Assembly (NCBI RefSeq): GCF_003259375.1
Contig: NZ_QLLN01000010.1
Coordinates: forward strand, 62,001 to 126,000
Source of the DNA: Arenibacter echinorum
GTDB taxonomy: Bacteria > Bacteroidota > Bacteroidia > Flavobacteriales > Flavobacteriaceae
Length of the DNA: 64,000 bases
Direction of reading: 5' to 3'
Position numbers and translations under genes: made by a program. The notes under the pieces were generated by a model. It saw nothing but the letters and a program-made list of their open reading frames with translations. It made no database searches and was not told the origin of the DNA. Positions 26,725-34,383 of this stretch are shown here, one piece after another. How positions within the stretch are numbered: the first letter of the stretch is position 1; each line of letters starts with the position of its first letter.

Positions 26725-27864
26725 ATGAGTTTTGATTACTCTGAAACTCAACAAATGGTGGCTGCCTCTGCCAAGGAGTTTGCTGAACAATATATTAGGC
26801 CCTATGTAATGGAATGGGATGAGGCCCAGACCTTTCCTGTTGAGGTTTTTAAGAAAGCTGGGGAAATGGGTTTTATGGGGGTTTTGGTTCCTGTAGAATT
26901 GGGTGGTTCCGGCCTGGGATATCATGAATATGTGGCTATAATTGAAGAGATTTCCAAGGTAGATCCTTCCATCGGATTATCGGTGGCAGCACATAATTCA
27001 TTGTGCACCAATCACATCCTTAGTTTTGGGAATGAGGTGCAAAAGAAAAAATGGCTTCCAAAATTGGCTACCGCCGAATGGATCGGAGCTTGGGGCCTTA
27101 CGGAGCACAATACCGGGTCCGATGCTGGAGGTATGAGTACCACAGCGGTCAAGGAGGGTAACTCCTGGGTTTTGAATGGAGCCAAGAATTTTATTACCCA
27201 TGGTAAGAGTGGGGACATTGCCGTGGTGGTGGTAAGAACAGGGGAGAAAGGGGATAGTCATGGTATGACTGCCTTTGTAGTGGAAAAGGGAACACCAGGC
27301 TTTAGCAGTGGAAAGAAAGAAAACAAACTAGGAATGAGGGCCAGTGAAACGGCAGAATTGGTATTTGATAATTGTAAAATTCCGGACTCAAATAGATTAG
27401 GGGGAGTAGGGGAAGGATTTGTGCAGTCCATGAAGATTTTGGACGGTGGAAGAATATCCATAGGAGCGTTGTCCTTGGGAATTTCCAAAGGGGCTTATGA
27501 AGCTGCCTTAAAATATTCAAAGGAAAGGGTGCAGTTTGGAAAGCCGATTAGCCATTTTCAAGGTATTTCCTTTAAACTTGCGGACATGGCTACCGAAATT
27601 GAGGCTTCGGAATTGCTTTTACACAAGGCGGCTTTCCTTAAAAATGAAGGGCGAAATGTTACCAAATTGGGGGCTATGGCCAAAATGTATGCTTCGGAAG
27701 TATGTGTAAAAGTAGCCAATGAGGCAGTGCAGATACACGGCGGATATGGGTTTACCAAGGATTTTCCAGTAGAAAAATTCTATAGGGACTCCAAGTTGTG
27801 TACTATTGGGGAAGGTACTACCGAGATACAGAAAGTGGTCATTGCCAGAAAAATTTTAAAATAA
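26725..27864 (+). CDS. Acyl-CoA dehydrogenase
   Basis: 379 residues from ATG 26725 (MSFDYSETQQMVAASAKEFA), the start matching the family; ATG 26701 and TTG 26692 would extend it by 8 or 11 residues. FAD flavoenzyme that makes the alpha-beta double bond of acyl-CoA in beta-oxidation or branched amino acid breakdown. Seen: EHNTGSDAGGMSTTAV, GAKNFITHGKSGDIAVVV, RVQFGKPISHFQGISFKLAD, QIHGGYGFTKDFPVEKFYRD, and C-terminal EGTTEIQKVVIARKIL. Short-chain or branched specificity cannot be decided. Likely FAD-bound tetramer. Confidence 0.95.
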   Translation: MSFDYSETQQMVAASAKEFAEQYIRPYVMEWDEAQTFPVEVFKKAGEMGFMGVLVPVELGGSGLGYHEYVAIIEEISKVDPSIGLSVAAHNSLCTNHILSFGNEVQKKKWLPKLATAEWIGAWGLTEHNTGSDAGGMSTTAVKEGNSWVLNGAKNFITHGKSGDIAVVVVRTGEKGDSHGMTAFVVEKGTPGFSSGKKENKLGMRASETAELVFDNCKIPDSNRLGGVGEGFVQSMKILDGGRISIGALSLGISKGAYEAALKYSKERVQFGKPISHFQGISFKLADMATEIEASELLLHKAAFLKNEGRNVTKLGAMAKMYASEVCVKVANEAVQIHGGYGFTKDFPVEKFYRDSKLCTIGEGTTEIQKVVIARKILK

Positions 27865-27867
27865 TTA

Positions 27868-27897
27868 TTTGTAATTCATTTTTAAGGTATATATTTG
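27868..27897 (+). promoter_or_regulatory. Promoter of rpsU
   Basis: TTTG (27868-27871), an 18-bp spacer and TATATTTG (27890-27897) match the Bacteroidota consensus closely. The start is near 27903, giving a leader of about 30 nt that contains the Shine-Dalgarno site. Confidence 0.85.
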
Positions 27898-27913
27898 CAG
27901 CCTTAATCACAAA

Positions 27914-27924
27914 AGAGAGGAGGT
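27914..27924 (+). promoter_or_regulatory. Strong Shine-Dalgarno site of rpsU
   Basis: AGAGAGGAGGT matches the anti-Shine-Dalgarno complement at 10 of 11 positions, with GGAGG ending 9 nt before the ATG at 27933. Other genes of the window lack such sites. It fixes the start of rpsU. Confidence 0.9.
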
Positions 27925-27932
27925 TATTGCCC

Positions 27933-28127
27933 ATGTTAATAATACCAATAAAAGAAGGAGAAAACATCGATAGAGCTTTAAAGCGTTTCAAGCGTAAGTT
28001 CGACAAGACAGGTACAATGCGACAGTTGAGAAAACGTCAGCAGTTTACAAAGCCATCTGTAGAGAACAGAGCGAAGATTCAGAAAGCTCAATATATTCAA
28101 GGTCTAAGGGATAAGGAGGAAATCTAG
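27933..28127 (+). CDS. rpsU: 30S ribosomal protein bS21
   Basis: 64 residues from ATG 27933: MLIIPIKEGENIDRALKRFK, then KRQQFTKPSVENRAKIQKAQ. The open frame extends upstream to 27798, but promoter and Shine-Dalgarno positions rule that out. bS21 sits near the 3' end of 16S rRNA on the 30S platform, next to the anti-Shine-Dalgarno. In Flavobacterium it has been reported to help occlude that sequence, so a strong site on its own mRNA fits autoregulation. Monocistronic, with its own promoter and terminator. Confidence 0.97.
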   Translation: MLIIPIKEGENIDRALKRFKRKFDKTGTMRQLRKRQQFTKPSVENRAKIQKAQYIQGLRDKEEI

Positions 28128-28151
28128 ATCCACTTGAATTAATAATAGTCT

Positions 28152-28184
28152 AAAAAGTTCCACTTATTGTGGGACTTTTTTTTT
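28152..28184 (+). terminator. Intrinsic terminator of rpsU
   Basis: AAAAAGTTCCAC pairs with GTGGGACTTTTT (one G-T wobble) across a TTATT loop, followed by a long T run. It begins 24 bp after the stop. Confidence 0.88.
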
Positions 28185-28215
28185 GTATCCTACTCTTATC
28201 GGGGGTTATCTTTTG

Positions 28216-28223
28216 TAACTTTG
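28216..28223 (+). promoter_or_regulatory. -7 box at the start of xerC
   Basis: TAACTTTG ends 4 bp before the xerC ATG (28228), implying a leaderless or nearly leaderless transcript. No -33 TTG at standard spacing was seen. Confidence 0.55.
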
Positions 28224-28227
28224 GGAT

Positions 28228-29118
28228 ATGTCCATAGAATCATTTATCGCATATTTATCGTTGGAAAAGAACTATTCTCCTCATACCACAAAAGCATATC
28301 AGAACGATATAGTTGAATTTAAAAATTTTTGTGGGCAGGAGTATAACCTTGAGGATATTGCCCAGGTAACTTATAACCTGATTAGGAGTTGGATAGTTTC
28401 CCTAGTGGAATCAGGAGTCTCCAACAGGTCCGTGAATCGTAAAATTGCATCCTTAAAGGCTTATTATAAGTTTCTTTTGGGAGTTGGAATTCTGACCATT
28501 AACCCCTTGTCAAAACATAAAGCGCTCAAAACTTCAAAGAAAATAGAGATACCATTTTCCGAAATGGAGATGGAGGATGTTCTTTCCCAGATTCCTTTCG
28601 AGAAAAATTTTGAAGGTAAGCGCGACAAGTTAATTATCGAATTGCTTTATACCACCGGCATAAGACGTGCGGAACTGATTGGCCTAAAGGTTAAGGATGT
28701 GGATTTTCAGGCTATGACAATAAAGGTGTTGGGGAAGCGCAATAAGGAAAGGATTATTCCTCTTTTGGAGGCTACCAAGGAATTGTTTTTGGAATATAAT
28801 CTTGAACGGAGTGCCTTAAAAGTAATAGAGGATGACGCATATATTTTTCTCTCGGGTAAAGGCAATAAAATGTACGAAACGCTTGTTTATAGAATTATAA
28901 ATAAGTATTTTAGTTTAGTGTCGTCCAAGGTAAAAAAGAGTCCGCATATTTTAAGACATACCTTTGCCACGCATTTGCTGAATAAGGGTGCTGATTTAAA
29001 TTCTGTAAAGGAATTATTGGGGCATTCCAGTTTGGCATCAACCCAGGTTTATACCCATAATAGTATTGCGGAATTGAAGAAGGTACATTTCTCCGCTCAT
29101 CCCAGAAGTAAGAAATAG
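28228..29118 (+). CDS. xerC: Tyrosine recombinase XerC/XerD-type (chromosome dimer resolution)
   Basis: 296 residues: core-binding domain (about 1-85, MSIESFIAYLSLEKNYSPHT) and catalytic domain (about 105-290). Catalytic residues are visible: Arg in TGIRRAELIGLK (about 148), HxxR in HILRHTFATHLLNKGAD, His in ELLGHSSLAST, and Tyr nucleophile in TQVYTHNSIAEL. The length is that of XerC/XerD, not of a phage integrase. Bacteroidota often have one such housekeeping enzyme near hpf and the tRNA-tuf cluster, as here. Confidence 0.93.
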   Translation: MSIESFIAYLSLEKNYSPHTTKAYQNDIVEFKNFCGQEYNLEDIAQVTYNLIRSWIVSLVESGVSNRSVNRKIASLKAYYKFLLGVGILTINPLSKHKALKTSKKIEIPFSEMEMEDVLSQIPFEKNFEGKRDKLIIELLYTTGIRRAELIGLKVKDVDFQAMTIKVLGKRNKERIIPLLEATKELFLEYNLERSALKVIEDDAYIFLSGKGNKMYETLVYRIINKYFSLVSSKVKKSPHILRHTFATHLLNKGADLNSVKELLGHSSLASTQVYTHNSIAELKKVHFSAHPRSKK

Positions 29119-29166
29119 TACGGTCTTAATCTATTTTAATGTTTAACTCTTTTAAAACTTCATTCT

Positions 29167-29469
29167 ATGAAAGTAAATGCACAATCGGTGAATTTCACTG
29201 CAGACGGAAAGCTTATTGACTTTATTCAGGCAAGATTGAATAAAATGGAACTGTTTTATGACAAGGTAATTAGTTCTGATGTATATCTTAAGGTTGAAAA
29301 TACAAGTGCCAAGGAGAATAAAATTGTGGAAATCAAGGTGTTGGTTCCTAAAGATAAGTTTGTGGTAAAAAAACAATGTAAGTCCTTTGAAGAGGCTGTG
29401 GACACAGCATGTAGTTCCTTGGAAAGGAAGTTGGTTAAGCGAAAAGAAAAAATAAGATTAAATGCGTAA
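29167..29469 (+). CDS. hpf: Short-form ribosome hibernation promoting factor
   Basis: 100 residues of the HPF/YfiA (RaiA) domain: MKVNAQSVNFTADGKLIDFI, VYLKVENTSAKENKIVEIKV, and the basic CSSLERKLVKRKEKIRLNA end. Lacks the dimerisation domain of the long form. Binds the 30S in the mRNA/tRNA channel to idle ribosomes. Located between xerC and the tRNA cluster, a common Bacteroidota order. Confidence 0.93.
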   Translation: MKVNAQSVNFTADGKLIDFIQARLNKMELFYDKVISSDVYLKVENTSAKENKIVEIKVLVPKDKFVVKKQCKSFEEAVDTACSSLERKLVKRKEKIRLNA

Positions 29470-29487
29470 AAAAATTATCAAAAAATG

Positions 29488-29518
29488 TTTTGATTAAATA
29501 AATAAATATCTACATTTG
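29488..29518 (+). promoter_or_regulatory. Promoter of the tRNA-tuf cluster
   Basis: TTTTG (29488-29492), an 18-bp spacer and TACATTTG (29511-29518) fit the Bacteroidota consensus. The predicted start near 29523 lies at the foot of a hairpin with a T tract. Confidence 0.85.
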
Positions 29519-29520
29519 CA

Positions 29521-29548
29521 GTCCGTTAGAAATAGCGGACTTTTTTTT
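29521..29548 (+). terminator. Hairpin with GAAA loop and U8 at the transcript start of the tRNA cluster
   Basis: GTCCGTTA (29521-29528), a GAAA tetraloop and TAGCGGAC (29533-29540) make an 8-bp stem followed by eight T residues. It has every feature of an intrinsic terminator, 52 bp after the hpf stop, but sits immediately downstream of the promoter. It may terminate hpf transcripts and also act as an attenuator for the tRNA transcript. Confidence 0.7.
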
Positions 29549-29567
29549 GAAGAAAAAAGTAACAAAA

Positions 29568-29641
29568 GCCGATGTAGCTCAGCTGGCTAGAGCAGCTGAT
29601 TTGTAATCAGCAGGTCGTGGGTTCGAGTCCCTCTATCGGCT
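29568..29641 (+). tRNA. tRNA-Thr(TGT)
   Basis: 74-nt cloverleaf: acceptor GCCGATG/TATCGGC, D arm GCTCAGCTGGCTAGAGC, anticodon stem-loop with TGT in TTTGTAA, T arm GTGGGTTCGAGTCCCTC (one G-T pair), discriminator T. CCA is not encoded. First tRNA of the cluster. Confidence 0.96.
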
Positions 29642-29761
29642 CAAAAAAACAGAAATAGTGTTATTTTTGTTTGAAATTTTGAAAGAGGGTTGAAAAGCGT
29701 CCGGGGCGAGAAGTTTATCCCGAGCGTAGTCGAGGGGAGTCCCTCTATCGGCTCAAAAAAA
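29625..29761. repeat. 25-bp direct repeat of the tRNA-Thr 3' end
   Basis: Positions 29625-29649 (T arm to acceptor end of tRNA-Thr plus seven A) are repeated identically at 29737-29761, a period of 112 bp. Between them lies a GC-richer stretch (about 29697-29736) with TCCCGAGCGTAGTCGAGGGG, resembling a dispersed flavobacterial palindrome. The second copy is a tRNA 3' fragment without the rest of the gene. Confidence 0.85.
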
Positions 29762-29801
29762 GGAAAATTTATATTTTCTTAGGTTCTTTAAAATATGGTT
29801 T

Positions 29802-29883
<82 letters not shown>

Positions 29884-29975
29884 CAAAAGGCTTTAATTGG
29901 TCTTTGTATGAAAATACAGAAAGTTTTTTTTGAAATGATGAAATTAATTTTTAGGTTTGCCTAAAAATTATAAAA

Positions 29976-30048
29976 GCGGGAGTAGCTCAGTTGGTAGAGC
30001 GTCAGCCTTCCAAGCTGAATGTCGCCGGTTCGAACCCGGTCTCCCGCT
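29976..30048 (+). tRNA. tRNA-Gly(TCC)
   Basis: 73-nt cloverleaf. Acceptor GCGGGAG/CTCCCGC, D arm GCTCAGTTGGTAGAGC, anticodon TCC in CTTCCAA, T arm CCGGTTCGAACCCGG, discriminator T. Confidence 0.96.
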
Positions 30049-30226
30049 CTAAATTTTAAAAGCAAAAGCTCCTTTGATGGGGCTTTGCGCAATTAAAATT
30101 AAATGGACAAGATTTTGTTATTCTGTCCTGAGCGACGCCGAGGGTAAACTTCGTCAACGCTCTTAAACTTTGGGTATAGGGTTATAGTTTTAGATTGGGC
30201 CTGGCCCAATGGTTAAAATTAAAGAT

Positions 30227-30298
30227 GCCGGTGTAGCTCAGGGGTAGAGCGTTTCCTTGGTAAGGAAGAGGTCATGAGTTCAAATCTCATCATTGGCT
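30227..30298 (+). tRNA. tRNA-Thr(GGT)
   Basis: 72-nt cloverleaf. Acceptor GCCGGTG/CATTGGC (two G-T wobble pairs), anticodon GGT in TTGGTAA, T arm ATGAGTTCAAATCTCAT, discriminator T. Ends 54 bp before tuf. A small palindrome ATTGGGCCTGGCCCAAT (30194-30210) precedes it. Confidence 0.95.
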
Positions 30299-30352
30299 CA
30301 ATTAAGGCATTATTTGTACACTAATATAAACTAAGAATTAAAATTAACAAAC

Positions 30353-31540
30353 ATGGCAAAGGCAACATTTGATCGTTCCAAACCGCATTTAAATATAGGT
30401 ACTATTGGACACGTCGATCACGGTAAAACTACATTGACTGCTGCGATTACTACGGTATTGGCAAACGCAGGACTTTCTGAAATGAGAAGTTTCGATTCTA
30501 TCGATAACGCTCCTGAGGAAAAGGAAAGAGGTATTACAATTAATACTTCACACGTAGAATATTCTACCGCGAACCGTCACTATGCTCACGTGGATTGTCC
30601 AGGTCACGCGGATTACGTAAAGAACATGGTTACTGGTGCTGCCCAAATGGACGGTGCCATATTGGTTGTTGCTGCTACTGATGGTCCTATGCCACAAACT
30701 CGCGAGCACATCCTTTTAGGTCGTCAGGTTGGTATTCCAAGAATCGTTGTTTTCTTGAACAAAGTTGACATGGTTGATGATGAGGAGCTTTTGGAATTGG
30801 TTGAAATGGAGGTAAGGGAATTACTTTCTTTCTACGAGTATGATGGTGACAATGGTCCTGTTATTTCTGGATCGGCTTTAGGTGCACTTAACGGTGAGCA
30901 AAAATGGGTTGATACAGTAATGGAATTGATGGAAGCTGTTGATAGCTGGATCGAATTGCCAACAAGGGATGTTGATAAGCCTTTCTTAATGCCTGTTGAA
31001 GATGTATTTACTATTACAGGTCGTGGAACTGTTGCTACAGGTCGTATCGAGACTGGAGTTGCAAATACAGGAGATCCTGTTGAGATCATCGGTATGGGTG
31101 CTGAGAAATTAAACTCTACCATTACTGGGGTTGAGATGTTTCGTAAGATATTGGACAGAGGTGAAGCTGGAGATAACGTTGGTATCCTTTTGAGAGGTAT
31201 TGAAAAATCTCAAATAAAAAGAGGAATGGTAATCTGTAAGCCAGGTTCTGTTAAGCCACACGCTAAATTTGAAGCTGAGGTTTATATCCTTAAAAAAGAA
31301 GAAGGTGGACGTCACACTCCATTCCATAATAACTACCGTCCTCAGTTCTATGTAAGAACTACAGATGTTACCGGTACTATCAATCTTCCAAGTGGAGTTG
31401 AGATGGTTATGCCTGGAGATAACCTTACTATTATTGTTGACTTGTTGTCTCCAATTGCACTTAGCGAAGGTTTGCGTTTTGCTATCCGTGAAGGTGGTAG
31501 AACAGTTGGTGCAGGTCAGGTTACCAAGATATTAGATTAA
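30353..31540 (+). CDS. tuf: Elongation factor Tu
   Basis: 395 residues. GTPase that delivers aminoacyl-tRNA to the ribosome. G motifs: GHVDHGKTT (P-loop), [19 protein letters not shown] and GSALGAL, then the beta-barrel domains 2 and 3 with [13 protein letters not shown] and the C-terminal [16 protein letters not shown]. Part of the tRNA-tuf-tRNA-Trp-secE-nusG cluster. Codon use is biased as expected for a highly expressed gene. Confidence 0.99.
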   Translation: MAKATFDRSKPHLNIGTIGHVDHGKTTLTAAITTVLANAGLSEMRSFDSIDNAPEEKERGITINTSHVEYSTANRHYAHVDCPGHADYVKNMVTGAAQMDGAILVVAATDGPMPQTREHILLGRQVGIPRIVVFLNKVDMVDDEELLELVEMEVRELLSFYEYDGDNGPVISGSALGALNGEQKWVDTVMELMEAVDSWIELPTRDVDKPFLMPVEDVFTITGRGTVATGRIETGVANTGDPVEIIGMGAEKLNSTITGVEMFRKILDRGEAGDNVGILLRGIEKSQIKRGMVICKPGSVKPHAKFEAEVYILKKEEGGRHTPFHNNYRPQFYVRTTDVTGTINLPSGVEMVMPGDNLTIIVDLLSPIALSEGLRFAIREGGRTVGAGQVTKILD

Positions 31541-31560
31541 TATTTTAGTATAGTATTGTT

Positions 31561-31603
31561 TACATTGAGGGTGTCTTGCTAAAGCGGGATACCTTTCAAT
31601 GTA
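31561..31603 (+). other. Long hairpin between tuf and tRNA-Trp
   Basis: TACATTGA (31561-31568) pairs with TCAATGTA (31596-31603). The inner arms extend the stem with G-T wobbles and one bulge to a four-base loop near 31580-31583. No U tract follows, so it is more likely an RNA processing or stability element between the mRNA and tRNA parts than a terminator. Confidence 0.6.
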
Positions 31604-31610
31604 AATATAA

Positions 31611-31650
31611 ACGGGTGAAGCTCATCCCGATGGTTATCGGGAGGTAGAGC
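31611..31650 (+). pseudogene. Partial tRNA-Trp 5' copy interrupted by a palindrome
   Basis: ACGGGTGAAGCTCA (31611-31624) and GGTAGAGC (31643-31650) match the first 25 nt of tRNA-Trp (31658 on), with one mismatch and three D-loop bases missing. In their place sits TCCCGATGGTTATCGGGA (31625-31642), a palindrome of a type frequent in flavobacterial intergenic DNA. No anticodon or T arm follows, so it is a fragment. Confidence 0.75.
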
Positions 31651-31657
31651 AACAAAT

Positions 31658-31730
31658 ACGGGTGTAGCTCAGTTGGTAGAGCACTGGTCTCCAAAACCAG
31701 GTGTCGGGAGTTCGAGCCTCTCCGCCCGTG
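31658..31730 (+). tRNA. tRNA-Trp(CCA)
   Basis: 73-nt cloverleaf. Acceptor ACGGGTG/CGCCCGT, D arm GCTCAGTTGGTAGAGC, anticodon CCA in CTCCAAA, T arm GGGAGTTCGAGCCTCTC, discriminator G. Conserved Bacteroidota position between tuf and secE. Confidence 0.97.
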
Positions 31731-31824
31731 CAAAACACAATGGGTTCTTTTCTGATTGGGATGATGTCGTCAGTATTTTTTTTAAGGCCTTGTTTTATAG
31801 TTAAGAAAATAAATATTTCGCAGC

Positions 31825-32013
31825 ATGATTACATATATAAAAGAATCTATAGACGAACTTAGGAATAACGTTACTTTACCAACAAGGGCGGAGTCTTCCA
31901 ACTTGATGGTGATCGTGGCGGTGTTTTCTATAATTTTTGCGCTTGCGACTTGGGGTGTTGATAGTTTGTTTAGTGAATTGATACAACTGTATTTCAATAA
32001 CATAATCAATTAA
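31825..32013 (+). CDS. secE: Preprotein translocase subunit SecE
   Basis: 62 residues, short single-helix SecE: amphipathic YIKESIDELRNNVTLPTRAE followed by a membrane helix (about 28-50, LMVIVAVFSIIFALATWGVD). Clamps SecY in the inner-membrane translocon. It precedes nusG by 10 bp, the universal order. Confidence 0.95.
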   Translation: MITYIKESIDELRNNVTLPTRAESSNLMVIVAVFSIIFALATWGVDSLFSELIQLYFNNIIN

Positions 32014-32023
32014 GAAGCACTGT

Positions 32024-32575
32024 ATGTCAGAAGTATTGGATAAGAAATGGTATGTTGTAAGAGCTGTAAGTGGTCAGGAAAACAAAATTAAGGGCTATAT
32101 AGAGACGGAAGTTGCTAGGCTAGGTTTTGAAGACTATTTGGAAGAAGTTCTTGTTCCTACTGAAAAAGTGGTGCAAATAAGGAACGGAAAAAAGATAAAC
32201 AAGGAACGTGTTTATTTTCCAGGTTATATTATGATCAAAGCCAACCTTGGAGGAGAAATGATTCATATTATCCGTTCTATTACCAATGTTATTGGATTTC
32301 TGGGTGAGACCAAAGGTGGGGATCCTGTTCCTTTGAGAAAATCCGAAGTTAATAGAATGCTAGGAAAAGTGGATGAATTGGCTGTTAAGACCGATAGTGT
32401 GGCCATACCATTTGTGTTTGGTGAAACTGTAAAGGTGATCGATGGTCCTTTCAATGGTTTTAACGGAACCGTAGAAAAAATTAATGAAGAAAAGCGTAAG
32501 CTGGAAGTAATGGTGAAAATTTTTGGAAGAAAAACACCATTGGAACTCAGCTATATGCAAGTAGAAAAAGTTTAA
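32024..32575 (+). CDS. nusG: Transcription termination/antitermination factor NusG
   Basis: 183 residues: NGN domain (about 8-115, KKWYVVRAVSGQENKIKGYI, VYFPGYIMIKANLGGEMIHI) binding the RNA polymerase clamp, and a C-terminal KOW domain (about 125-183, GETVKVIDGPFNGFNGTVEK). Standard length. Confidence 0.97.
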   Translation: MSEVLDKKWYVVRAVSGQENKIKGYIETEVARLGFEDYLEEVLVPTEKVVQIRNGKKINKERVYFPGYIMIKANLGGEMIHIIRSITNVIGFLGETKGGDPVPLRKSEVNRMLGKVDELAVKTDSVAIPFVFGETVKVIDGPFNGFNGTVEKINEEKRKLEVMVKIFGRKTPLELSYMQVEKV

Positions 32576-32644
32576 TAAGAACTGTTACATAGATAAAAGA
32601 AGTGTTGCTTCCAAATTAACACTCTTTAAATTTAATTTTAAACA

Positions 32645-33082
32645 ATGGCAAAAGAAGTAAGTAAAGTAGTTAAACTACAAGTTAGGGGAGGTGCAGCGAA
32701 TCCATCGCCACCGGTTGGACCCGCTTTAGGTGCTGCCGGGGTCAACATAATGGAGTTCTGTAAGCAATTCAATGCTCGTACGCAGGACAAGCCAGGCAAA
32801 GTATTGCCAGTTGCGATCACGGTTTATAAAGACAAGTCGTTCGACTTCGTTGTAAAGACACCGCCGGCGGCAGTTCAATTAATGGAAGCGGCTAAGATTA
32901 AAAAAGGATCTGGCGAGCCTAACAGAAACAAGGTTGCAAGTGTATCTTGGGACCAGATCAAGTTGATCGCTGAAGACAAAATGGTAGATCTTAATGCCTT
33001 TACGGTAGAATCTGCAATGAGTATGGTTGCAGGTACAGCAAGATCTATGGGTTTAAAAGTCGCAGGCAATAGACCTTTTTAA
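32645..33082 (+). CDS. rplK: 50S ribosomal protein uL11
   Basis: 145 residues with the proline-rich [36 protein letters not shown], and C-terminal [13 protein letters not shown]. Binds 23S rRNA at the GTPase centre. First of the L11-L1-L10-L7/L12 group. Confidence 0.98.
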   Translation: MAKEVSKVVKLQVRGGAANPSPPVGPALGAAGVNIMEFCKQFNARTQDKPGKVLPVAITVYKDKSFDFVVKTPPAAVQLMEAAKIKKGSGEPNRNKVASVSWDQIKLIAEDKMVDLNAFTVESAMSMVAGTARSMGLKVAGNRPF

Positions 33083-33102
33083 AATCTTAAAAGCAATTTA
33101 GA

Positions 33103-33792
33103 ATGGCAAAATTAACAAAGAAGCAAAAAGAAGCCCACAGCAAAATAGATAAGAACAAACTCTATTCTGTTGAAGAGGCATCTGCTTTAGTAAAAGAAAT
33201 AACCAATACGAAATTCGATGCATCTGTTGAATTGGCGGTACGTTTGGGCGTTGATCCAAGAAAAGCCAATCAAATGGTTCGTGGTGTTGTTACACTTCCC
33301 CACGGTACCGGTAAAGATGTTAAGGTTTTGGCTTTGGTAACACCGGACAAAGAAGCAGAGGCTAAAGAAGCTGGTGCTGATTTCGTAGGATTGGACGAAT
33401 ATTTGGATAAAATTAAAAACGGTTGGACCGATGTTGATGTAATCATCACAATGCCAAGTGTTATGGGTAAGCTAGGTCCTTTAGGTAGGGTCTTGGGACC
33501 AAGAGGTCTTATGCCAAACCCAAAAACAGGTACGGTTACTATGGATGTTGCCAAAGCAGTAGCTGAGGTAAAAGCCGGTAAGATCGATTTTAAAGTGGAT
33601 AAAACAGGAATTGTGCACGCTGCAATAGGGAAAGTTTCTTTCTCAGCTGATAAGATTGCGGATAATGCCAACGAACTGTTGGATACATTGGTAAAATTAA
33701 AGCCAACTGCAGCCAAGGGAATATATGTAAAAACTATATATATGTCCAGTACCATGAGTCCTAGTGTTGCATTGGATCCAAAAGCAGTTTAA
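33103..33792 (+). CDS. rplA: 50S ribosomal protein uL1
   Basis: 229 residues. L1 stalk protein: [59 protein letters not shown]. Also a translational repressor of L11-L1 in other bacteria. Follows rplK by 20 bp. Confidence 0.98.
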   Translation: MAKLTKKQKEAHSKIDKNKLYSVEEASALVKEITNTKFDASVELAVRLGVDPRKANQMVRGVVTLPHGTGKDVKVLALVTPDKEAEAKEAGADFVGLDEYLDKIKNGWTDVDVIITMPSVMGKLGPLGRVLGPRGLMPNPKTGTVTMDVAKAVAEVKAGKIDFKVDKTGIVHAAIGKVSFSADKIADNANELLDTLVKLKPTAAKGIYVKTIYMSSTMSPSVALDPKAV

Positions 33793-33814
33793 CTGGTAGT
33801 TAAAAATTTTTATT

Positions 33815-34330
33815 ATGACAAGAGAAGAGAAATTAAATGTTATACAAGATTTAACTGCGCAGTTAGGGGATAGCTCCACTATATATTTAGCCGATATTTC
33901 CGGATTAAATGCTGAAACTACTTCAGCTTTAAGAAGGGCTTGTTACAAGGCTGATATAAAACTTGCTGTAGTTAAGAATACCTTGCTTGCAAAAGCAATG
34001 GAGGCTTCGGATAAGGATTTCGGTGAACTTCCATCAATATTAAAGGGGAATACCTCTTTGATGTTTTCGGAAACCGGAAATGCACCTGCAAAGCTGATCA
34101 AGACTTTTAGAAAAAAGTCTAACAAGCCTTTGTTAAAGGGAGCATATATTGCCGAGGCAATTTATGTTGGTGATGATCAATTGGATGCTCTAGAAAGCAT
34201 TAAGTCTAAAGAAGAGATGGTTGGAGAAATTATTGGATTGTTACAATCCCCAGCCAAAAATGTTATTTCTGGACTTAAATCTGGCGGTGGTAAACTTGCT
34301 GGAATCCTTAAGACATTATCAGAAAGATAA
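33815..34330 (+). CDS. rplJ: 50S ribosomal protein uL10
   Basis: 171 residues. Base of the L7/L12 stalk. Starts TREEKLNVIQDLTAQL; IYLADISGLNAETTSALRRA, VVKNTLLAKAMEA, and helix-forming C-terminus (NVISGLKSGGGKLAGILKTL) that binds L7/L12 dimers. Confidence 0.97.
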   Translation: MTREEKLNVIQDLTAQLGDSSTIYLADISGLNAETTSALRRACYKADIKLAVVKNTLLAKAMEASDKDFGELPSILKGNTSLMFSETGNAPAKLIKTFRKKSNKPLLKGAYIAEAIYVGDDQLDALESIKSKEEMVGEIIGLLQSPAKNVISGLKSGGGKLAGILKTLSER

Positions 34331-34383
34331 TACGTACGCACTAAAAACAATTATATTTTAAAATTTTATTAAACGATAGAAAA

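Noticed and set aside
27798-27932. Upstream extension of rpsU (109-residue product)
   Set aside because: Overlaps the acyl-CoA dehydrogenase end, and the rpsU promoter and Shine-Dalgarno lie inside it.
29568-29761. Integrated mobile element bounded by tRNA att sites, with xerC as integrase
   Set aside because: Only about 87 bp lie between the repeats. The nearby recombinase has the length and context of the housekeeping XerC enzyme, so only a scar or duplication is supported.
33270-33755. 161-codon minus-strand frame
   Set aside because: Antisense to rplA; its openness reflects the codon bias of a highly expressed gene.
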